Assembly: GCF_032854445.1 (NCBI RefSeq)
Contig: NC_088306.1
Coordinates: 9,820,193 to 9,884,192, forward strand
DNA from: Liolophura sinensis
Lineage: Eukaryota > Mollusca > Polyplacophora > Chitonida > Chitonidae
Length of the DNA: 64,000 bases
Reading direction: 5' to 3'
The notes beneath the pieces are model-generated. The model did no database searches. It saw nothing but the letters and a program-made list of their open reading frames with translations, and had not been told where the DNA came from. Within the stretch, counting starts at the first letter, position 1. Each line of letters begins with the position of its first letter. The position numbers and the translations under genes were made by a program. Of the stretch, positions 39,101 to 64,000 are shown piece after piece.

Positions 39101-39596
39101 AAATAATCCAAAATTTTATTAATCCATATTTAATCCAAAATATAGATCTATTCAGCCCGCCAATATTCGTGGGATGTCCCGGGCCGTGCCCGGTTTCCTC
39201 TCACCATGCATAATGCTGGCCGCCGTCGTATAAGTTAAATATTCTTGAGTACCGGTGCGGCGTAGAATTCTAGTCAAATTGATAAAATAAATAAATAAAA
39301 GATCTATATATTCCAAAATAAAACAGATAATCCGACCGGTGCAGTATCTAGATTTTGACTGAGTATCCATTTCTACTCGCTAAACCCAAAATACCAAATA
39401 AGTTCGTCTGACAATGACTATTTCTCACACCACAGTAATCCTTGCGATTCCTTCAAAAGTTTACAGGCCATATGTGATATCTTCAAAATTAAGATTGACT
39501 CTCAAGAAAATAGCTGATTCTCAAGAAGAAGTGGAGACGCATAGACTTACCAATGCTACCCAGTCCAAACACAGCGAGGCCGATTCGACTTGTCAT
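30130..39596 (-). CDS. Gfo/Idh/MocA oxidoreductase, inositol 2-dehydrogenase-like, 8 exons
   Basis: Predicted NAD(P)-dependent dehydrogenase of sugars or polyols. Exons in transcript order: 39596-39551, 38654-38495, 37415-37345, 36866-36758, 35072-34945, 33289-33066, 30887-30722, 30233-30130. All introns are GT-AG and all phases close, giving 335 aa. The N-terminal Rossmann fold has GLGSIG at residues 11-16. CEKPITT carries the family EKP lysine at about 100. The C-terminal domain has YIKTSGGIFIDTVIHDLD, with Asp177 and His181 spaced as in Bacillus IolG (Lys97, Asp172, His176). The second beta strand ends in IVRN where NAD-using relatives often have an acidic residue, which may favour NADP (inference). 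The first ATG of the conserved domain was chosen; the frame stays open further upstream. The exact substrate is unknown. The gene converges on the calpain and diverges from the GGT gene. Confidence 0.9.
30565..30660 (-). mobile_element. SINE-A fragment next to oxidoreductase exon 7
   Basis: TTTGATTGGTGTTTTACGCC to CCGGCAGAGCCCCG in reverse orientation, about 60 bases from the exon's donor side. Confidence 0.8.
31074..31306. mobile_element. TA-flanked MITE, 233 bp
   Basis: Ends CACTTAAAAATTAATCTG and the complement-like CAGATAAATTTTTTGAGGG, each next to TA. Inner arms carry the AACAGAAAGTCTG motif in opposite orientations. No coding capacity. Confidence 0.8.
31846..32113 (+). mobile_element. 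SINE-A, full-length and well preserved
   Basis: GGGGCCTCCGTGGCTCAGTT through the B-box-like GAGTTCCAGTCC to CAATCAAATAAATAAATAAA. A good reference copy for the family. Confidence 0.92.
32201..32542 (+). mobile_element. SINE-B inserted in the MITE, 14-bp target duplication
   Basis: CTCAAAAAATAATC stands at 32187-32200 and again at 32543-32556. The element has an A-box-like TAGCACAGTTGGTAGAGCG, B-box-like GGATCAATCC and a CACT tail. Confidence 0.92.
32690..32881 (+). mobile_element. SINE-A, 5'-truncated, inserted in the MITE
   Basis: CCAGGAACCCCTCACCAATG to AATCAAATAAATAAATAAA with a long C run in the middle; no clear target duplication. Confidence 0.82.
33377..33714 (+). mobile_element. SINE-B copy in an oxidoreductase intron
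   Basis: CCCCGATAGGTCAGTTGGTA to AAGCACTCACTCACTCAC. It carries the shortened motif AAAAGAGCGTCCGTCC. Confidence 0.88.
33715..33925 (+). mobile_element. SINE-B body, tandem duplicate of the previous copy
   Basis: It begins AACGACTTGTTTACCCGTAT and repeats the neighbour's private changes (GAGCGTCCGTCC, AATGTTTAAGTACAGCC), so it is a local duplicate, not a new insertion. Confidence 0.85.
35160..35790. repeat. Degenerate CTTACTCACTTCTATACTTA repeats in an oxidoreductase intron
   Basis: Loosely periodic pyrimidine-rich units between oxidoreductase exons 4 and 5. Open frames here follow from the simple composition. Confidence 0.8.
35946..36130 (+). mobile_element. Diverged SINE-A-like head
   Basis: TGGCCTAGTGGTTAAAGCGT and GAGTTCAAATCCAGC are A- and B-box-like; the body departs from SINE-A after 36070. 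Confidence 0.6.
36428..36690 (+). mobile_element. SINE-A copy
   Basis: CCTCTCACCAATGCGGTCGC, GAGTTCAAGTCCAGC and TTCTTGAGTACAGTGTAAAA; the tail is changed to CAAACAAACA. Confidence 0.85.
36968..37222 (-). mobile_element. SINE-A copy, reverse
   Basis: TTTATTCACGGATTGGTGTT to CTCGGCCACGGAGCCCCTCC, including both promoter boxes. Confidence 0.87.
39163..39300 (+). mobile_element. SINE-A 3' fragment
   Basis: TCGTGGGATGTCCCGGGCCG to the AATAAATAAATAAAA tail. Confidence 0.8.
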
Positions 39597-41554
39597 CCTG
39601 GGTTCTCTGTTCAAGCCCAAACGGAATTTATGTCTGTTCTGAAAGTCAGAACAAGACATGTACAGTACACGTGTGTGGTCCTGGGGTAATGGAATAAAAA
39701 TAACTGCCATGAGAATTTATTCAACATTCGTCTTGAGAAGCCGTAGTCAAGCATATTTTACTTTTATCTGTGACTAATATATTAGCCTGAGCTAAAATGT
39801 ATACGACGGCTGTTAGCTTAATAGATGGACTTTCACAAAACTTTATAAATCAAGTTTTTAAAACTTAAACAGACTTAACGTTGCTCTATACAGCCATAGC
39901 CTACACGTAACTTCATTTATGAACACGATGAAATCTGATCGACGAAGTTTTGTGAAAGTGGCCTCTCATTTTATTTTTACTTGCTCAGACTCTTGGGTGC
40001 GTGCATGTGTATATATCTATATATATGTAATCAACCACAGCCGACTCAAGAGCCTCATTATAACAACACTTAGTACTTATTTTCACTCCATGGAGCCGAG
40101 TATTTTTTACACGGTATGCAATTTACGACTGGTTGAACCGGAGCAAACCTCACATAGGCAAAGTGAGGATGTTTTTACATCTGAACTGTAAATATACAAC
40201 CCCAAGTCGATACGCTCACACGCTTATGCACCTGGGAAACACGCATGCGCGTGACACATCGTTCGATCAGTTGTATCTCAATGATGTTATATCTTCTCAC
40301 TTCTGACTCTGTGGCCAAAATGGCCCACGCATGAAAGGATAGTCAAATAAAATTTTTCAAGAATAACATATCGATATATTTCACTGGTCAATCCAAAAAA
40401 AGTAAGATCCTTTGTAATTAATTGTTCCTTTTAATTTACAATAGCTTTCTCTCTGATCTTTAGCTTAACAAAATTATTGCTTGCACGAAAGCATTTTCAT
40501 TGTTTCGCCCATATTAAGTAGCCAACTCCCACCCTACACCCGTACAGAAACATACATGTACATCTTGATACCAGAAAGTGTGGTTGATGGGGCATGCATG
40601 GTTCACGGTATGAAGAAGACGATGGTCTGTGTCAACATTTCCCGCTTTTAGAGGGCAAGGTCTCCTGACAACAACAACAACATGGTGTACCTTCTGTATA
40701 CATGTAGCAGGCAAAAATCGAACATTTACCGCGAGTACCTAGCTCATAAACTCTTACCTTAAACCGTCTTATAACATCGTGTGTCAACTAAAACACTGTA
40801 GATGCGGGCGAAAAGTACCCTATGCAAAAACCGTTAGCAAGACGAACATTCGTCTAGGAAGGCTTCAGTCCCGCACCACATGATAGCATGTAATATATAC
40901 ATACAGCCCTTCTTACTAAACAGCTTGACTGTGTTCTACTTGGTAGTAATGAGGTTAACTGGCTGTGTTTCCCGCTAAACATTTACATATCTTATCAACC
41001 ATATAGACACAGTGATATAGCGAAGTATATACAAGCGATATAATATGTGCAGTACGTGGTCATACAGTCGAAGTTTGAGAGTGTTGCTATGACGACTCTC
41101 TATAGTGCAGTATCAGTCATGAATTGTAGATGTAGCCCTACACCAGTAAGAGCTTATGTGATCATATAGCCTATTTTGACTTCGCGTTGCCTAACAAAAA
41201 GTATCAAACCAGACTCGCGTGGAAGGCGAATAAATCGCCATGATCGCGGAAGGTTTTTGTGTCCTCGTGGAAGAAAAGGTGTTGGCACGTGCAAAAGCAC
41301 ACACACTCGATTTTCGCCTCCGTATACACGCGTTCGCGTGCGTATAGACTTGAGCCAAAAGTACAAGGCTATGCACGCTATTCTGAAATGACGAAAACGT
41401 TTTTTTCCAGCACATCTAGCCAAAGAAATGTCCGAGGAAGTTTAGATTGATGTGATTATCAAAAAAAAAAAATAGTTAAAATGTTTGTCTGGCAATGAAA
41501 TGCGCGTTAGCTGGAACTTCGATTATTCCCATATGTCCACTTTCGGACGAACAT

Positions 41555-41745
41555 TTATTTATTTATTTATTTGATTGGTGTTTTACGCCGTACTCAAGAA
41601 TGTTTCACTTATACGACGGCGGCCAGCATTATGGTGGGAGGAAACCGGGCAGGGCCCGGCGGAAACCCACGAAGACCTTCCCACTTACGGCCGGAGAGGA
41701 AGCCAGCATGAGCTGGACTTGAACTCACAGCGACAGCATTGGTGA
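41555..41745 (-). mobile_element. SINE-A, reverse, internally shortened
   Basis: TTTATTTATTTATTTGATTG to GGTGAGAGTCGG; the tRNA head is truncated. Confidence 0.88.
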
Positions 41746-41939
41746 GAGTCGGACGAACAGATTAAGAATATAATTATACTGACGTGATGCATGTACACGA
41801 AACAACGAGTGAGAATCGAGACAGAAGTGAACTCCCGGTTAGGATTGGTCTAATCCGAAAAAAGAAACTTAATGACGGCAAGACGGAGGTCATCGGATTA
41901 ATCCATGCAGGTGCAGTTCTAATGGGTTAAACGAGAACT

Positions 41940-42170
41940 CCTTGGCCGAGGTGGTTAGTACGTCATAAATGCGGTCGCTGTGAGTTCAAGTCCAGCTCAT
42001 CTTGGCTTCCTCTCCGGCCGTACGTGGCAAGGTCTGGCAACAACCTGCGGATGATCGTGGGTATCCCCAGGGTTCTGCCCGGTTTCCACACACCATAATG
42101 CTGGCGGCCGTCGTATAAGTGAAATATTCTTGGGTACGGCGTAAAACACCAATGAAATAAATAAATAAAT
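41940..42170 (+). mobile_element. SINE-A copy
   Basis: TTGGCCGAGGTGGTTAGTAC, then GAGTTCAAGTCCAGC, ending AATAAATAAATAAATAA. Confidence 0.87.
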
Positions 42171-44264
42171 AATTGGTTAAACGCAGGAGTACAATTATTT
42201 ACAGTGTACATCAACGTGCCAGTGAAATGGTCTTCAGATGGAAAACAACTGTAAAATGCATCTATAATTAACTTTTCTTCTTTGTTTACATATTATTTAC
42301 TTATGTATCTATAAAATTCCATTTTCTCTTATTTACAACAAAAAAGAAAGCAAACAAGAGAGATGTGCTGTCACAGGCCGCTGCTCATGCGCATTTCAAA
42401 GACACACAACACGGAAAACCGTCACTCACCACGCACCTCATACAGGAATAACGTGTAGGCCTACATCTCAGTGTAAGGTATAGATGAGGTGTTTATGGTT
42501 TGTACACCTTAATTTGAGTTCTAAAGGGCACAGAATAGCAGTAGGACTAAATTTTGATCAAGCATCTAGAAAGCCTCATGTAAATGTAGGCGTATATCAC
42601 TGTTGTTGTTGTAAACCAGCTGGGATTTGCAGACAGGCCTCCAGTAAACAAAGAATTGCACTTACAAACTTACAACTTGATCTATAATTTATACAGCCGA
42701 TATCTAAATGTTTTGAGCTTGTTTTCTATAAAAAAAAAATACCACTGAAAAGAGTGTGTTAAATGTAAGTTACACCCAGGTCCATCCACCTCACCTATAA
42801 CCATATACCTCCAGCTATACCTCCAGCTATACCTCAGGTACATCTCAGGCATGATACATTTTACCTAATCTTTCCTGGGTACACCTCCACTGAGGTGTAC
42901 TATATGCGTGTTTGGGATATTAATTTGCATAAATGGCAGTACCCCAGATACACCTTCAAGATATCTCATATATACCTCAAGTATCAGTACACACCTCAAA
43001 TATATGCTACACCTCAATTGAACATCTCAGACGTACCTCAAGTATACCTCCACTACCCCTTCTCAAGGTAAGGCACCCACCCTTGCATGAGCTGCTCGTC
43101 GCAGTCCAAATGGAACAAAATGATATATTTTCAGATAAAGTTTAGGGCCAGAACTTTCATTTTTTAGACATTATATTCACCACAATCCGAAACTGCTCCT
43201 GGTTTTTGTTCTTCATGGATAGCTTCATAAAGAGTCGTGTGTTCCTTCACGCATTCCGATCCGGTTTCGGTTGTATTAAACTTTCTATAGTTAAACAAAT
43301 ATATTTACATCAGCACGCGATATTCTAATTGCCTTCGTTCCATACGTCTCAAGCACGAGACGAATCAAAAAGAACGACTCATCTGTTTTCGTTTGTAAAA
43401 CTTTCATGTGTGCATGTTCACTCAAATGTGCTTGACAAACTTGGATAGTTTCTTCACAAAATTGCACACACCTAGCGAATGTAAAAACAAAATGCATATT
43501 ATTTCCGGTGAGTGGCTATCACGTGATTATTGCGTTCTCTTTCCAAATCTCTTTCCATATTTATCATAACAGTCCACGGCTTGTGTAAATAGTTTGATGA
43601 GTTTGTAGATAATTATAATTGTCTCAGTAATTAAGGGTACAATAATTACATCAGTTAACCTCACTATCATCATCATCATTATCAGCTGATATGCTTGGAC
43701 ATTAATCTAACGCTTATAACTGAGGTAAATCGACAATATAGGTCGGTTTTCAACGGTTTAATTGTAGGCCTAACCCCGTCTCACACTATATCACAACTGT
43801 GATCAATGCGGTAGCTTTCCTCCATACCGTAGCGTTTTGTTCATCTATCTATTTGACTGGTGTTTTACGCTGTACGAAAGAGTGTTTCGAAGTCATAGTT
43901 TCACGGTTGTATCTCCGGGCCATATCCGGGTTGCGTACACATAACTTAAAACGGTGCACAACGATTTAAAGTTGTACAGATGATCTGCATGAATTCCTAC
44001 AAAATCAGAACTACCTACATGTATATGTAGGCCTACATGTACTCTGAAGCGCAACACTCTACCACTTCAAACTCTCCATATTTCGACATATACCCTAATG
44101 ATAAACCCACAGTCGTTTGGCTATTTTTTTTCTTTTTTCGATTTTCGATTTTTTGAAAATATCACATACCATTACGTATTTCAGGAAAACAAAGAGAAGA
44201 CAGTTATATATCCACGCAAGAGCATCAAGCGGATTTTCGTGGTGGCCGAGAAATTGCTGTAGGC

Positions 44265-44274
44265 TATATATAAG
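44265..44274 (+). promoter_or_regulatory. TATA-like box upstream of GGT
   Basis: TATATATAAG lies 158 bases before the GGT start codon, with no intervening splice acceptor required. It would place transcription start near 44295. Sequence match only. Confidence 0.35.
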
Positions 44275-44431
44275 ATAACCAATGAACTAGGACCGTATGG
44301 ACAATCACGGAAATGAGCGTGCCCCGGCACTTCATAATCACGTGACCTGGACTTACTTCGGAATAAAGATACAGTACAGATAACAGTCAGACGAGGAATT
44401 TGTAGCTTTTACGGAGGTCAAGCATTTTAGA

Positions 44432-62638
<18,207 letters not shown>

Positions 62639-63077
62639 TGTGGTTCACGATGAATGGCCAGTCTCCTGTGGTTGCGCTTTTACCAGGAGCGAAGTGTTTG
62701 GATCTTATCATCTGAACTGGTATTTGGACATCCGGCGGAAGTATTTGGAAGTCATCAGTCAGCCAGATGGTTTTCAAGATGGCGATGACGCCTTACGAAC
62801 GTCATCTGAGAAAAGATTTGCACGTCAGGATATGCCCTAGAAATCGGCCTGGCCACAGAATTGTCACCTCATACCAGTACGTTTGACACTCATCGCATTT
62901 TCACAAAACTTGGGTTACCAAGTTTACCTATGACTGTACAGTAAGGCGTGCCATGTCCAGTTTCCTGACAAACTGCGCCTCCTCATTCACGCACCTAGAT
63001 TAACACGTTGTACCAACTTTCAAAACCCATTCCATTTAATTTTCACACAGAATTTGCTTCCATATTTCTTACTCAAA

Positions 63078-63198
63078 GTCTCGCAGCAACCTGCGGATGG
63101 TCGTGGCTTTCCCCCGGGCTCTGTCCGGTTTCCTCCCACCATAATGCTGGCTCTTGAATACGGCGTAAAACACCGATCAAATAAATAAATAAATAACT
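63078..63198 (+). mobile_element. SINE-A 3' fragment in the GGT 3' flank
   Basis: CTCGCAGCAACCTGCGGATG to AATAAATAAATAAATAAC, with part of the 3' body deleted. Confidence 0.85.
63180..63185 (+). terminator. Candidate GGT polyadenylation signal inside a SINE tail
   Basis: Reading from the GGT stop, I find no AATAAA or ATTAAA before the AATAAATAAATAAA tail of the truncated SINE-A at 63078-63198. Confidence 0.35.
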
Positions 63199-63269
63199 AC
63201 TCAAAGTGGCTCTTTATGCACATCATAATGAATGACTCAATTATACAAAGGTCTTACTCGTTCGCTCGG

Positions 63270-63519
63270 GGCCTCCGTGGCTCAGTCGGTTAGCGCTCTA
63301 GCGCAGCGTAGTGACCCAGGAGCCTCTCACCAATGCGGTCGCTGTGAGTTCAAGTCCAGCTCATGCTGGCTTCCTCTCCGGCCGTAAGTGGGAAGGTCTG
63401 ACAGCAACCTGCGGATGGTCGTGGGTTTCCACCCACCATAATGCTGGCCGCCGTCGTATAAGTGAAATATTCTTGAGTACGGCGTAAAACACCAATCAAA
63501 TAAAATAAATAAAATAAAT
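63270..63519 (+). mobile_element. SINE-A with a 15-bp target duplication
   Basis: TACTCGTTCGCTCGG stands at 63255-63269 and 63520-63534. Full-length with a small internal deletion after GGGTTTCC. Confidence 0.93.
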
Positions 63520-63794
63520 ACTCGTTCGCTCGGCTGCAGCTTTAAGCTAGGAGGTTTGTCAGGTATCTGATGAAGAGCGGTGGGTTCCTCGAGCGTTGTC
63601 CTGTTCCCGACACCCACATAACCGACGCCGTTTTCTTCACTGCTGCGGGAATATTTGCCATGGTTGTCAATATCCGAGTGACCTTTTCTCCCTTCCAATG
63701 TCTCATGATATTATTGGCTAAAGGGGAATTATTTGCCCATATGCAGTTCTGTAGGGATGAGAACTCTGAGTAATACAATCAGTGAAGTTCGCAA

Positions 63795-64000
63795 AGGTGT
63801 AATTGAGTTCTCCACAATTAATGTAATGGGGTTTTGGGCAATGTAATGAAGTTTATCTCTACGGTGTAATGGAGATCTCTGCTGTGTAATGGGTTGTCTA
63901 CGGTGTAATGGAGTTGTCCACGGTGTAATGGAGATCTCTATGGTGTGATGGACTTGTATACGGTGCATTAGAGTTCTCTACGGTGTAATGGAGATCTCTA
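63795..64000 (+). repeat. Tandem repeat of about 20 bp at the window end
   Basis: CGGTGTAATGGAGATCTCTA and close variants repeat and continue past the last base. Confidence 0.85.

Larger units (their letters stand above)
39597..44431. other. Divergent intergenic region between the oxidoreductase and GGT
   Basis: About 4.8 kb separates two head-to-head genes, so both promoters should lie here. It contains two SINE-A copies (41555-41745 minus, 41940-42170 plus) and a loose ACCTCA-rich repeat near 42775-43060. No coding exon was recognised. Confidence 0.5.
62639..64000. other. 3' flank of the GGT gene
   Basis: It contains the GGT 3' UTR, a 5'-truncated SINE-A, a full SINE-A with a 15-bp target duplication, and a tandem repeat of about 20 bp that runs past the window end. 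No further gene was seen. Confidence 0.5.

Noticed and set aside
42484..42687. Cysteine-rich 67-codon plus-strand frame in the divergent intergenic region
   Set aside because: No recognised motif, no supporting splice sites and no neighbouring exon; a chance frame is more likely.

Overview
This is a window of animal nuclear DNA: three multi-exon genes with GT-AG introns, AT-rich intergenic sequence, many tRNA-derived SINEs, TA-flanked MITEs and many minisatellites. The dominant SINE resembles repeats I associate with molluscs, so a mollusc or other lophotrochozoan is my best guess; I cannot name the species. There is no operon structure, rRNA gene, convincing functional tRNA or CRISPR array.

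Layout. 1-8097 is mostly intergenic, with SINE pieces, an (ACAT)n tract and one possible minus-strand exon of an unknown gene at 159-281. 8098-23407 (+) is a 12-exon calpain of the CAPN5/TRA-3 type, about 640 aa, with catalytic Cys, His and Asn and a C-terminal C2 domain. As printed, its exon 6 carries one extra A in an A-run. 23408-30129 is the 3' side of two convergent genes and holds a 37-bp hairpin minisatellite that is probably in the calpain 3' UTR. 30130-39596 (-) is an 8-exon Gfo/Idh/MocA oxidoreductase of the inositol 2-dehydrogenase type, 335 aa. 39597-44431 is a divergent intergenic region. 44432-62638 (+) is a 12-exon gamma-glutamyltransferase, about 674 aa, a type II membrane enzyme with catalytic Thr485. 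62639-64000 is SINE-rich and ends in a 20-bp-type tandem repeat that runs off the window. All exon models were spliced by eye and every junction phase closes, except calpain exon 6. The three genes share no obvious pathway.

Most notable pattern. At five exons in two different genes (calpain exons 4, 7 and 8; GGT exons 3 and 8), DNA starting at or inside the 3' end of the exon and crossing the authentic 5' splice site has been tandemly duplicated into the intron. Copy number runs from 2 to more than 40. In calpain introns 7 and 8 this gives long arrays of decoy splice donors (CAG|GTAAT, CAAG|GTAAAC) directly behind the real donor. The arrays have unrelated sequences, so they look like independent events of one kind.

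Mobile DNA. SINE-A (A box near TGGCTCAG, B box near GTTCAAGTCC, AATAAA-rich tail), SINE-B (TAGCACAGTTGG head, CACT tail), a SINE-C with a CATA tail, several weaker tRNA-headed repeats and a TA-flanked MITE family make up much of the noncoding DNA. Target-site duplications and nesting allow some insertions to be ordered in time.
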